Assembly (NCBI GenBank): GCA_001770415.1
Contig: MEQX01000024.1
Span: 86,399 to 137,825, forward strand
From: Betaproteobacteria bacterium RIFCSPLOWO2_02_FULL_63_19
Lineage (GTDB): Bacteria > Pseudomonadota > Gammaproteobacteria > Burkholderiales > SG8-39
Length of the DNA: 51,427 nt
Direction: 5' to 3'
The notes under the pieces are model-generated. The model saw only the letters and a program-made list of their open reading frames with translations, searched no databases and had not been told where the DNA came from. The translations under genes were made by a program, and so were the position numbers. Position 1 is the stretch's first letter. Every line of letters begins with the position of its first letter. Below are positions 19,804 through 28,760 of the stretch, one piece after another.

Positions 19804-20685
19804 CTATCCCATCCCCAGATAGTAATCCGCGGCAATGCCTACGAAGATCACCCCCCCGACCCAGTTGTTGTGCAGGAAAGCGTGAAAGCAGCGCATGCGT
19901 TCCCGGCCGCGGATCAGAACGTAGTGATACCCCATGATTCCGGCGGCGCCCGCAAGGCCCAGATAGTAGATTACGCCTAGCCCCGACCATGCGCCCACAC
20001 CGGCGAGAATACCCAGCGTCGCCGCGTAGCACAGCATCACCGCGAGTACATCGAAACGTCCGAACGTAATCGCCGCGGTCCGTATGCCGATGCGCACGTC
20101 GTCGTCGCGGTCCACCATGGCGTACTCGGTGTCATACGCGATTGCCCAGAATATGTTTGCCGCCAGCATCCACCAGGCGACCGCCGGCACCTCTCCCAAC
20201 TGCGCGGCGAATCCCATCGGGATACCAAAGCCGAACGCGATGCCCAGGTAGGCCTGCGGAATGGCGAAAAAGCGCTTGAAGAACGGATAGCTTATCGCCA
20301 GCGCGAGCGCCACCACCGACAGCTGCACCGTGAGACGGTTCAGGGTCAGCACGACCATTGCGAACGCCGAGGCGCTCAAGGCCAGCGCCACTGCGAGCGC
20401 CTCGACACGTCCAACCGCGCCGGTCACCAGCGGCCGGTCGCTGGTGCGCTTCACATGTCCGTCGAAGCGCATATCGGTGAGATCGTTGAACACGCAGCCG
20501 GCCGAACGCATCACTACCGTGCCCAATACGAATACCCAGGTAATGAGGATGTTCGGATGGCCGCTCGCGGCAATCCACAGCGCCCACAACGTGGGCCAGA
20601 GCAACAGCAGGATGCCGATCGGCTTGTCCAGCCGCATCAGCCGCTCGTAGGCGTCGAGCCTGTCCTTCAACGCCTTGATGCGCAT
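19804..20685 (-). CDS. ubiA: 4-hydroxybenzoate polyprenyltransferase
   Basis: Integral membrane prenyltransferase that attaches the polyprenyl chain to 4-hydroxybenzoate, the committed membrane step of ubiquinone synthesis. Both Asp-rich, Mg-diphosphate binding motifs are present: [19 protein letters not shown] and [16 protein letters not shown]. About eight hydrophobic helices cover the rest. The start is uncertain: the ATG at 20685 (293 aa) or the GTG at 20703 (299 aa), neither with a clear Shine-Dalgarno. It is first of ubiA-SDR-ubiD, divergent from the phosphopantetheinyl transferase. The 290 nt between them have no recognised element. Confidence 0.96.
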   Translation of the reverse strand: MRIKALKDRLDAYERLMRLDKPIGILLLLWPTLWALWIAASGHPNILITWVFVLGTVVMRSAGCVFNDLTDMRFDGHVKRTSDRPLVTGAVGRVEALAVALALSASAFAMVVLTLNRLTVQLSVVALALAISYPFFKRFFAIPQAYLGIAFGFGIPMGFAAQLGEVPAVAWWMLAANIFWAIAYDTEYAMVDRDDDVRIGIRTAAITFGRFDVLAVMLCYAATLGILAGVGAWSGLGVIYYLGLAGAAGIMGYHYVLIRGRERMRCFHAFLHNNWVGGVIFVGIAADYYLGMG

Positions 20686-20976
20686 GGTCGCGGCTACCGG
20701 CACGATGAGAGGGGGAAGCGTTAGAGTACGTTCGTCATGACCTGAGCATTATACGGAATCGTTAGTTCGCATCCCTGCAAGACACGATAACGACCCAGGC
20801 GAGCGTACGCTTTTGATGATGAACCAACTGTACTCGATGATGGCTGGCAGTACGCGACGTCCTCAGTTTGATGGGCCTCCGTTAGACAATGCCACGAGCC
20901 AACTGATTTCTGGGCAGAATCCGAACCCATAAAGAAGGCACATGCCGTGAAACGTAAGCATTTCGGTGTTGGGTAG

Positions 20977-21729
20977 ATGGTGCAAACCTCATCCTATCCC
21001 GCGTCGCCTCAGCTTCTGGCGAGCTGGGAGCAACTCGCCGAGAAGGATATTCTTTGCCTCGGATTAATGCTTCCGAACTACTCCCGGCGGCTGGAGAAAG
21101 ACCTGGAAAGGATGGTCAGCATTGGCGAACGTCAGAAGGGACGGAACTTCAGGAATCCCGAAGACAGATTGCGACACCTCCTCGGAAGAGCCGTGCTGCG
21201 CCAGGCCCTCGCGCTTCCGGACGTCGAACTTTCTCTCAATCCCTGGGGCAAGCCCGAGTTACCCGAGGCCGGCGTTCATTTCAACATCAGCCATGCAGGC
21301 CAGGAAGTCTGGGTGGTCCTGAGCAAGTCGACGGCCGTAGGCGTCGACGTGGAAAAAGAACAAATTCGCGACGTAAAAAGCTTGGCCAAGAGTCTGCACC
21401 CCGAGGAAGCCGATGCGATTCTCGCTCTTCCCCCTGAGGAAGCGACCTTCGCCTTTTGCCGCTGCTGGACCCGCAAAGAGGCTGCGTTAAAAGCGCTCGG
21501 TCTTGGTCTTTCCTTCCCGTTGGTCGACTTCAGGGTCGCGATCGACGACCGGGCCAGCAACTGGTTGCTCCATGCCCCCGGCCCGCCAGGGGAGCGATGG
21601 ACAGCCGCCGATTTACCAGTGAGCCGAGGTCACCGCGGTGCGATCGCGGCGCGGTCCCCGGATCAGGGTGCAAAAGTGCTGCGGTTGGCGCCTGCTCCCG
21701 ACGGCTCCTTCGTGGCCTGTCCCCCGTAG
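20977..21729 (+). CDS. 4'-phosphopantetheinyl transferase, Sfp/Gsp/HetI type
   Basis: Moves the phosphopantetheine arm from CoA to a Ser of carrier proteins. The 250-aa protein has the three Sfp-family motifs: FNISHAGQ (about 96-103), GVDVEKEQI with the Mg-binding Asp and Glu (about 121-129), and WTRKEAALKALGLGL (about 165-179). The double-length form is the broad-specificity class that serves polyketide, peptide or fatty-acid carriers. No carrier protein, PKS or NRPS gene is in the window, so its partner lies elsewhere. The start ATG at 20977 has no strong ribosome-binding site. It converges with recG (87 nt). Confidence 0.9.
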   Translation: MVQTSSYPASPQLLASWEQLAEKDILCLGLMLPNYSRRLEKDLERMVSIGERQKGRNFRNPEDRLRHLLGRAVLRQALALPDVELSLNPWGKPELPEAGVHFNISHAGQEVWVVLSKSTAVGVDVEKEQIRDVKSLAKSLHPEEADAILALPPEEATFAFCRCWTRKEAALKALGLGLSFPLVDFRVAIDDRASNWLLHAPGPPGERWTAADLPVSRGHRGAIAARSPDQGAKVLRLAPAPDGSFVACPP

Positions 21730-21816
21730 CGGGCACGAACGCACATTCCGGTTCCAGCGCAAATTCCACGGCGAAGTGCACCGTCGCGTATCAGGACGCC
21801 GTCGTCGGATGCGGAA

Positions 21817-23934
21817 TCAGGCCTTGAGAAATTCGCTGCGCCCGCCAAGCCATCGGTCGAGGTGCTGCTGCGCCTCCCGCGGGAATTCCGCCAGCATGAG
21901 TTCAGCGGCCTGCCGCGCCGCAGCGAGCAAGTCCTGATCCCGCTCGGTATCCGCGAAACGCAGTAGCGGCGCACCGCTCTGACGCGACCCGAGATACTCG
22001 CCAGGACCTCGCGCGAGCAGATCCTGGCGCGCAATTTCGAAGCCGTCGGTTGATTCGTAGATCGCCTGCAAACGCCGGCGCGCCGCCTCGCCAAGCGGAT
22101 TCTGGTACAGCAGGATGCACACTGATTCGGCTGCGCCGCGCCCGATCCGGCCGCGCAGCTGGTGCAACTGCGCGAGCCCGAAGCGCTCCGCATGCTCGAT
22201 GACCATGAGTGTGGCGTTCGCAATGTCGACGCCGACCTCGATCACCGTGGTCGCGACCAGCAGCTGCAGTTCGCCCGCCGCGAACGCCGACATCACCTCG
22301 GCCTTTTCAACTGCCGACATGCGTCCATGCACCAGCCCCACCCCCAATTCCGGAAAATCGCCGGCCAGCGCGGCGTGCGTCTCCAGTGCGGTCTTGAGCT
22401 GCAGCGCATCCGACTCCTCGATCAGCGGGCACACCCAGTACGCCTGGTGCCCGGCGCCGCAGGCCGCGCGTATGCGCCGCATGACCTCCTGCCGGCGCGT
22501 GTCGGCGACCAGCTTGGTCACGACCGGTCGGCGTCCGGGCGGCATTTCGTCTATGACCGACACGTCCAGATCCGCGTAATAGCTCATCGACAGCGTGCGC
22601 GGAATAGGCGTTGCGCTCATCATCAGCAGGTGCGGCTCCACACCGCCTGCGTTGGACCCCTTGAGGCGGCGCTCTCCCTTGCCGCGCAACGCAAGACGCT
22701 GCATGACCCCGAAGCGGTGCTGCTCGTCCACAACGGCCAGCGCAAGCGCATCGAACACGACATGTTCCTGAAACAGTGCGTGGGTGCCGACGACGATCGG
22801 CGCCGTACCGTTCGCAACCGACTCCAGTGCCGCCTCGCGCTCCTTCCGGGACTGAGCGCCGGTCAGCCAGGCCACGCTGATCCCGAGCCGAGAGAGCCAG
22901 TCACGGAACTTTCGGACATGCTGTTCCGCCAGAATCTCCGTGGGCGCCATTACTGCGGCCTGCACGCCGGATTCCACCGCTCGCAGGCACGCCAGCGCCG
23001 CAACAACGGTTTTGCCGCTTCCGACGTCGCCCTGCAACAGCCGATGCATCGGGTGGGCCCGGGCTAGGTCCGCCCCGATCTCGCTCCAGACGCGGATCTG
23101 CGCCCGTGTCAGCCGGAACGGCAGTTGCGAAAGTAATTCGCGCACCAGTGTGCCGCCCGGCGCTAAAGGCCGGGCGCGCTTCGCCTTGCGCTCGCGGTAG
23201 TGTCTGCGCATCGACAACTGTTGGGCGAGCAGCTCGTCGAATTTGATGCGGCGCCACGCCGGATGCGTGCCTAGCGCGAGCGCGCGCTCATCCGCATCCG
23301 GTGGCGGCGTGTGCAGCGCGGTGACCGCGGCGGCAAATCCCGTCAGGTTCGACAAGCCGATTGCCTCGCGCACGGCCAGCGGCAGAGTCTCCTCGAGATC
23401 GGTACGGCCGAGCGCCTCGCCGATCAACCGCCGCAGCGTTGCCTGCGGCAGCCCGCTCGTCGTCGGATAAATGGGGGTGAGCGCCGCCGGAAGCGGTTCC
23501 TCTCCGTGCAGCGCGTGAAAGCGCGGGTGGATCATCTCCAGTCCCTGCTGCGCGAAGCGAACTTCGCCGAATGCCCTCAGCCTTGCGCCTGCGACCAGCG
23601 TCCTGTGCTGGCTCGGATAGAAGCTGAAGAATCGAAGCGTGAGCACGCCGCTTTCGTCGCCGACCCGCGCGACCAGTTGCCGGCGCGGGCGGAAGACTAT
23701 CTTGCAATCGAGCACCTCGCCCTCGATCTGAACCGCCGACCCGGGCCTCGCCTCCGGGATCGGCACGATCCGGGTTTCGTCCTCATAGCGCAGCGGCAGG
23801 TGAAGGACGAAATCGAAATCCCGGCGAATGCCGACCCGTGCCAGTTTCGCGCGCAGCGCGGTCTGCGCGCCGCCGCCGCCCGGGGCAGCGGCGGCGCGCT
23901 TGGTCGGCTTCCGCGCGCGGTTCGCTGCTCGCAC
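21817..23934 (-). CDS. recG: ATP-dependent DNA helicase RecG
   Basis: Branch-migration helicase that rewinds stalled forks and processes Holliday junctions. At 705 aa it has the wedge domain near the N-terminus (about 50-180), then the helicase core: Walker A LLQGDVGSGKTVVAAL, motif Ia MAPTEILAEQH, DExH-like box VVDEQHRFGV, SATPIPRTL, and motifs V-VI with ATTVIEVGVDIANAT and QLRGRIGRG. It starts at a GTG (23934), 24 nt after ridA on the same strand. The ridA-recG pairing is common in betaproteobacteria. Confidence 0.97.
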   Translation of the reverse strand: MRAANRARKPTKRAAAAPGGGGAQTALRAKLARVGIRRDFDFVLHLPLRYEDETRIVPIPEARPGSAVQIEGEVLDCKIVFRPRRQLVARVGDESGVLTLRFFSFYPSQHRTLVAGARLRAFGEVRFAQQGLEMIHPRFHALHGEEPLPAALTPIYPTTSGLPQATLRRLIGEALGRTDLEETLPLAVREAIGLSNLTGFAAAVTALHTPPPDADERALALGTHPAWRRIKFDELLAQQLSMRRHYRERKAKRARPLAPGGTLVRELLSQLPFRLTRAQIRVWSEIGADLARAHPMHRLLQGDVGSGKTVVAALACLRAVESGVQAAVMAPTEILAEQHVRKFRDWLSRLGISVAWLTGAQSRKEREAALESVANGTAPIVVGTHALFQEHVVFDALALAVVDEQHRFGVMQRLALRGKGERRLKGSNAGGVEPHLLMMSATPIPRTLSMSYYADLDVSVIDEMPPGRRPVVTKLVADTRRQEVMRRIRAACGAGHQAYWVCPLIEESDALQLKTALETHAALAGDFPELGVGLVHGRMSAVEKAEVMSAFAAGELQLLVATTVIEVGVDIANATLMVIEHAERFGLAQLHQLRGRIGRGAAESVCILLYQNPLGEAARRRLQAIYESTDGFEIARQDLLARGPGEYLGSRQSGAPLLRFADTERDQDLLAAARQAAELMLAEFPREAQQHLDRWLGGRSEFLKA

Positions 23935-23958
23935 CCGCCCTACCTCGCGCCCCTCGCT

Positions 23959-24339
23959 CTACCGAACCACGAGCACCGCATCGGCTTCGATGAGTGCGCC
24001 GCGCGGTAACGCGGCGACGCCCACGGCGGCGCGCGCGGGGTAGGGCTGGGCAAAGTAATCAGCCATGATCTCGTTCACGCTGCCAAAGTGCGCGAGGTCG
24101 GTGAGATACACATTGAGCTTGACCACGTCGGCCAGCGAACCGCCCGCCGCCTCGGCGACGGCGCGCAGGTTTGTAAACACGCGATTGATCTGTGCCTCGA
24201 CGCCCGCTACCAGTTCGCCGCTTGCCGGATCGAGTCCAATCTGCCCCGACAGATAGACGGTATTTCCCGCTCGCACCGCCTGCGAATAGGTGCCGATCGC
24301 CGCCGGCGCGCTGTCGGTGCTGATGACGATATTTGACAT
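23959..24339 (-). CDS. ridA: RidA family enamine/imine deaminase
   Basis: Small cytoplasmic trimer that hydrolyses reactive 2-aminoacrylate-type enamines and imines released by PLP enzymes. The protein is 126 aa with the family blocks [28 protein letters not shown], the catalytic Arg close to the end within [23 protein letters not shown], and the conserved Glu there. GGGAG lies 6 nt upstream of the ATG. It is first in ridA-recG and divergent from the polysaccharide locus. Confidence 0.95.
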   Translation of the reverse strand: MSNIVISTDSAPAAIGTYSQAVRAGNTVYLSGQIGLDPASGELVAGVEAQINRVFTNLRAVAEAAGGSLADVVKLNVYLTDLAHFGSVNEIMADYFAQPYPARAAVGVAALPRGALIEADAVLVVR

Positions 24340-24594
24340 GAAGTGCTCCCGCGGGATTCAGATCTGGCCCGGGCGACAAAACGGCGCCACGCGAAAGTTC
24401 CAGCCTCGTTCGAGATTCACGCTATCTTAATTGACCGCTGGTGGCATCACCAAGCCAGCAGTGCGCTGGCCGGCGCAAGACACCCCGACGACGGGCGATT
24501 CGAACTCGTGCGCAGCGACACCCCATGCACGGTCCGATTGAGCCCTCGCCGATGCGGCTATACTGCTTTCACACACACGTTAAGACCGGTGGAG

Positions 24595-25359
24595 ATGCGG
24601 CGCGCGAACAGCCAGGACAGCGAACGTGTCCGGGCGCATACCCGGGAACCTGTTCATCCCGCCGCACGTCGGACGCGGGTGGTCTGCGCGGTACTGTTCG
24701 TGTTCCTGATGTGGACCGCCGCGCAGTCCGCAATGCTGGGCGCGGCACATTTTCTTGCTCAGCTAGCGCACGCCGAACTTCAACGATGGTCTTCCGGGAC
24801 ATCGCCGGTCGCCCTCTGGAAGATCCGTCGCGTCGAAGAATATCTGGAAAACAGCCTTCGCTACAGCGCCGACAATCCCTGGGCGCTGGAATCTTTCGCG
24901 GCGCTGGATCTGGCAAGAATGCGCGCTTCGGCCATTCCACGCCAGGCCCTCGCGGAAGCCCAGGACGCCCGTGAGCGGCTGCGCCGGGCGCTGCGCCAGC
25001 GGCCGACCTCGCCGTACCTTTGGGCCAATCTGGCGCTCGCAAAGCTGTACCTGGACAAGATTGACGACGAATTCTTGAACGCGCTTCGCAGCGCCGACCA
25101 GCTTGGTCCTTGGGAACCAACGATTCAGCAAATGACCGTGTTCGCAGGGCTTGCGGCCTGGGGGCGGCTCGATGCGGCTCTGAAGCAAGCACTAAAGGGG
25201 AGCATCGAGCGTGCGGGTGCGCGTGACGCGGCGAAAATGTACGAAATCGTGAAGAAATTCCGACGGTTTGACCTGATTTGTGCCGATACTCAGTATAATG
25301 AACTCGCCCGCCAGGACTGTAAGCAAAACGCCGGCCCGGCCACGCCAGGCAAGCGCTGA
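24595..25359 (+). CDS. Membrane-anchored TPR-like protein of the polysaccharide locus
   Basis: Not recognised as a named family. From the ATG at 24595 (254 aa) it has a short basic N-terminus, one TM helix (VVCAVLFVFLMWTAAQSAML, about 32-51) and a periplasmic helical region with repeats that resemble TPR/Sel1 helices: ALWKIRRVEEYLENSLRY, WALESFAALDLARMRASA, SPYLWANLALAKLYLDKI, EPTIQQMTVFAGLAAWGRL. Such proteins often sit next to O-antigen-ligase/Wzy genes in exopolysaccharide clusters. The frame is open upstream to 24343 but that part is low-quality sequence. A possible -10 TATACT lies at 24559. It is the first gene of the plus-strand run to the ABC exporter. Confidence 0.65.
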   Translation: MRRANSQDSERVRAHTREPVHPAARRTRVVCAVLFVFLMWTAAQSAMLGAAHFLAQLAHAELQRWSSGTSPVALWKIRRVEEYLENSLRYSADNPWALESFAALDLARMRASAIPRQALAEAQDARERLRRALRQRPTSPYLWANLALAKLYLDKIDDEFLNALRSADQLGPWEPTIQQMTVFAGLAAWGRLDAALKQALKGSIERAGARDAAKMYEIVKKFRRFDLICADTQYNELARQDCKQNAGPATPGKR

Positions 25360-25417
25360 CGCGGGAATATTACGAGCGAATCAGACCAGAATCCACGTAA
25401 TCCCAACCGGTAGCCCC

Positions 25418-26977
25418 ATGCAAGCGTCCCTTTCCCCGCATCGGAAGCTCGGCAAGATCGATCGGGCTCTGGGCGGACGATCGTTTGCCCAGACCAAGGG
25501 GCACAGGGTCGCCCGCGCGTTGGCCGCATGGGCGCTGCTGATCCTGCTCACACCGGTTTCAGAGGACGCGCTGGCGCAGGCAGGCTATGTCCACGCGCTA
25601 TCGGGACGCGCGTACGTCCAAAAGACAGGCGGCCGCGCGCCGCTAACCGCCGGTGACACATTTCAATCCAGTGGTTCGTTTGCCACGGGCGAACGCGGAC
25701 GATTGGTTCTCAAATTCGCCGATGGACAACTGGTGTTGCTGGGTCCGGGCTCGGTTCTGCGCGTCGATCGCTATCGATACGATGCGCAAGACATCAAGAC
25801 GAGCGGTTTTTCCGTGGGGCTGCTGAACGGCTCGATGCGATTCGTGGGTGGATCGATTACCGCGCAAAACCGCAGCGCTGTGCGGATCGGCGCAGGCAAT
25901 TCCTCGATCGTTCTGCTGAGCGACAAAAGCACCGACTTTAGTATCGTCGTCGATACCGGCGACAAACAGGGAGAGACGGGGATAGCCTTCGTTGCCGCCG
26001 GTGAAATCGCCGTGCGGACGCCTTACGGTCGGATCAGGCGGATCTTGGCGGACCAAGCCGTTCCGTGGCGCCCCAACCGTAAAGAACAGCCGGCCCCGGT
26101 GCCTTTGGCGGCATCGCCCGCCGTCGTTCAGGCTGCGGTCGCGGCACTGCGTCTGGCGGCGCTGCCGCCCAGCACGCCTGTTGAGCCCATCGTCGCGGCC
26201 AGTGTGGCGCGTTCTGAAGCGGTGGCAGTCGCCGCCAACAGTGGACCGGTCGGGTACGTGGAGGCGGTTTCCGGTCTGCTCTCGGCCGAGAGGGGAAACG
26301 AACGGCTGGTTTTGAATGTCGGCGACAGGTTCGGCTTGGGCACCTATTTTTCGACCGGGGAAACCGGGCGCGTGGTTCTCAAATTCACCGACGGGCAGAC
26401 GGTGACGCTGGGCGCGAAATCGAGCGCACGGATCGATCGCTATGAATTCAATCCGCGGGACATCAATGCGAGCGGATTCGAAATGACCCTGCTTAGCGGC
26501 TCGCTGCGATTCGTCGCCGGCTCCATAGCCTCGCAGGATCCCCAGGCAGCGGGGATTAGCGCGGGTGGGTCGTACATCACGCTGCTCATGGCGGGAGGCG
26601 CTGACTTCAGCGTAGTCGTCCATCCCCACGCCGCCGGCGGCGAAGTCGGCATCGCGGCCGTGACGAAAGGCGAGATTGCCGTGCGCACGCCCTACGGCAT
26701 CATCAGCAGAATCGATGCAAACCACGCCGTTCCGTGGCGACCAGGGCGAGGGGAACCACCGCCTCCGGTCCTTCTTGCGGCACTGTCCCCTGCCGATAAG
26801 CAGGCGCTGGATGAGTTACTAGAGACTACAAACCTGGCGGCTGCGCTTGCCGAACTTCCGGCGACGGCGGCAGGTCCCGAAGCAGCCGCGCAAGTGGTTA
26901 TCGCCCCATTGCCGGGCGTGTATTCGGCTTTCACCGTAACGCCGGCCGTCACGGGATGCCTGGGTAGTCCGTGCTGA
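25418..26977 (+). CDS. Secreted protein with two tandem FecR-type domains
   Basis: A 519-aa exported protein with a signal sequence (about 30-54, ARALAAWALLILLTPVSEDALA). It then has two copies of a roughly 176-residue unit, at about 56-231 and 279-454. Each unit starts GYV.A(L/V)SG, contains TGE.GR(L/V)VLKF.DGQ and (V/I)DRY.(Y/F), and ends GEIAVRTPYG...VPWRP. The core matches the FecR/LysM-associated beta domain found in cell-surface and polysaccharide loci, not the iron-signalling FecR of the inner membrane. An Ala/Pro linker joins the copies and the C-terminus is Ala-rich with two Cys. ATG 25418 was chosen as the only good start before the signal; it lies 58 nt after the TPR-like gene. Its role is unknown, perhaps binding or organising surface polymer. 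Confidence 0.75.
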   Translation: MQASLSPHRKLGKIDRALGGRSFAQTKGHRVARALAAWALLILLTPVSEDALAQAGYVHALSGRAYVQKTGGRAPLTAGDTFQSSGSFATGERGRLVLKFADGQLVLLGPGSVLRVDRYRYDAQDIKTSGFSVGLLNGSMRFVGGSITAQNRSAVRIGAGNSSIVLLSDKSTDFSIVVDTGDKQGETGIAFVAAGEIAVRTPYGRIRRILADQAVPWRPNRKEQPAPVPLAASPAVVQAAVAALRLAALPPSTPVEPIVAASVARSEAVAVAANSGPVGYVEAVSGLLSAERGNERLVLNVGDRFGLGTYFSTGETGRVVLKFTDGQTVTLGAKSSARIDRYEFNPRDINASGFEMTLLSGSLRFVAGSIASQDPQAAGISAGGSYITLLMAGGADFSVVVHPHAAGGEVGIAAVTKGEIAVRTPYGIISRIDANHAVPWRPGRGEPPPPVLLAALSPADKQALDELLETTNLAAALAELPATAAGPEAAAQVVIAPLPGVYSAFTVTPAVTGCLGSPC

Positions 26978-27291
26978 ACCTGGAATAGGTCTTCCGCCGT
27001 TACGCAACGACAGACAGCCCGCCCCGGGCTGCAATGAAAATGCCCGGTCGGTGGGCGAGACGCCTCCGTCGAGCAGCATGATTTGGGATCGCAGTTCGCA
27101 GCGGTCCGGGCGCGAGCGCGCCGGAATCTTCCCGATGCCGCTGGAACGAACGAGTCGTCACCGCGTGAACCGCGCCGGTTTGACGCTTACAATCTCCCGA
27201 TCCGGGTGCGTTATACCCGAGCAGAACTGTCACGGTCGAATGCAAGACCCTGTTGATCTTCGCCGTTGTCAACAAACCTAGGCGATCCACT

Positions 27292-28653
27292 GTGTTTCGC
27301 GAACCCGACGGCACTCGCTGGATTTTCATTGGCTTCCTCGCCTTGCTCGTCTGGGCACCGATTCCGTTCGGAAGCAACCGTTCATGGGCGTGGGCCGCAC
27401 TCGAAGTCTGGGTGTTTCTGCTCGCGATGGCCTGGCTGGCAGGCTGCCTTCGCGGCGGAGTGTCCAACTCCGCGATCGTTCGTGATGCATGGCCGGTGCT
27501 TGCGTGCGCAATGCTGTGGCTCGGTTATGTCTGGCTCCAATTGGTGCCACTGCCGATGGAGATCCTGGCCCGCCTCTCGCCGCAGGCAGCGCGCTGGCAT
27601 GCCGCAGCGGCCCTGCCGGATGCGCGGGCATTCGCGCCGATCACGCTCGATCGCTTCGCGACGCTCGAAGGCGCATGCCGGAGCACGGCCTACGTCGTGT
27701 TTTTCGTGCTGACCCTGGTCCTGCTGGATTCCCGCGACCGAATCCGAGCCACCGCCTATACGCTGATCGTGTCCGGAATTCTGCAAGCCTGGTACGGTGC
27801 GCTGGCCGCGTTGCAAAGCGCGAGCGCAGTGGCCTCGGGCACTTTCGTCAACCGCAACCACTATGCGGCCTATCTCGTGCTGTGCCTTTCGATCGGGATC
27901 GGCGTGCTGATCGCAAGCCTTTCCGGAGCCCGAAGCCCGTCGTGGGGACACCTTTTTCGCAATCTCATCCAGTGGATCATCACGCCGAAGATGGCGTTGC
28001 GCCTCGGGCTGCTGGTGATGGTCATCGCACTGGTGCTCACGCGCTCACGAATGGGCAACAGTTCATTTTTCATCGGCCTGCTGGCAGCCGGCGGGATCGG
28101 CCTGCTGTTGTCGAAGCGGGCCACGCGATCGATGGTGATCCTGATCGCGACGCTGGTCGTTATTGACGTGGTCATCGTCGGTACGTACTTCGGCGTCGAG
28201 CGGGTGGTGCAGCGAATCGAGCAGACCAGGCCAGACACCGAACGGCGCGAGGCGGTGCAGGCGCTGGGCGTGTGGTCGGACTTTCCGGTCTTCGGTTCGG
28301 GCCTGGGATCGTTTCCCGTGGTGTTCCCGCGCTACAGCGGACCGAACGCCGGCGAGATCGCCACGCACGCGCACAACGACTACATCGAATTTGCCAGCGA
28401 TACCGGTGTGATCGGCGTCGCCCTGCTCGGGATGCTGGTGTTGATGTCGTTCGTCGCTGCGCTGCGGGCGCAGTACCTGCGCCAGGAACCGCTGATGCGA
28501 GGGCTGTCGTTTGGCGCAGTGATGGCCATCATCGCGCTCGGCATACACTCTACGGTCGACTTCAACCTGCAGATTCCCGCCATCGCACTGACCTTCATGC
28601 TCGTCCTCGCGTTCGCATGGATATCGCTCTATCACCGGGGCGACGGGTCCTGA
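27292..28653 (+). CDS. O-antigen ligase / Wzy-like polymerase family membrane protein
   Basis: Multi-spanning inner-membrane protein of 453 aa with about 12 hydrophobic helices. Before the last helices it has a large periplasmic loop with the O-antigen-ligase signature: GVWSDFPVFGSGLGSFP and HAHNDYIEFASDTGVIG. Members polymerise repeat units or attach polysaccharide to lipid A or to proteins; ligase and polymerase cannot be told apart from sequence. The start is either the GTG at 27292, preceded by AGGCGA, or the TTG at 27253. The 314 nt upstream (26978-27291) contain only a 7-bp hairpin at 27015-27031 (CAGCCCG/CGGGCTG) without a U-tract. Confidence 0.85.
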   Translation: MFREPDGTRWIFIGFLALLVWAPIPFGSNRSWAWAALEVWVFLLAMAWLAGCLRGGVSNSAIVRDAWPVLACAMLWLGYVWLQLVPLPMEILARLSPQAARWHAAAALPDARAFAPITLDRFATLEGACRSTAYVVFFVLTLVLLDSRDRIRATAYTLIVSGILQAWYGALAALQSASAVASGTFVNRNHYAAYLVLCLSIGIGVLIASLSGARSPSWGHLFRNLIQWIITPKMALRLGLLVMVIALVLTRSRMGNSSFFIGLLAAGGIGLLLSKRATRSMVILIATLVVIDVVIVGTYFGVERVVQRIEQTRPDTERREAVQALGVWSDFPVFGSGLGSFPVVFPRYSGPNAGEIATHAHNDYIEFASDTGVIGVALLGMLVLMSFVAALRAQYLRQEPLMRGLSFGAVMAIIALGIHSTVDFNLQIPAIALTFMLVLAFAWISLYHRGDGS

Positions 28654-28760
28654 GCGCGGCAGGACGCTCGGACGTTCCCGGGAATCGGGAGGTACCATGA
28701 TCACATGCACTTCGACGCTTTTCCGATGAGGCGCCGCACGCGGCGGCGGCATTTCATTCC

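Noticed and set aside
19016..20032. Upstream extension of the ubiD frame giving an 828-aa fusion
   Set aside because: The extra part is out of frame with the SDR and ubiA, Arg-rich and not homologous; UbiD begins at 19015.
20721..20930. A 69-codon frame between ubiA and the phosphopantetheinyl transferase
   Set aside because: No start signal and no recognisable protein.
27015..27031. A 7-bp GC hairpin after the FecR gene as a terminator
   Set aside because: No U-tract follows on either strand, so it is only mentioned and not called as a terminator.
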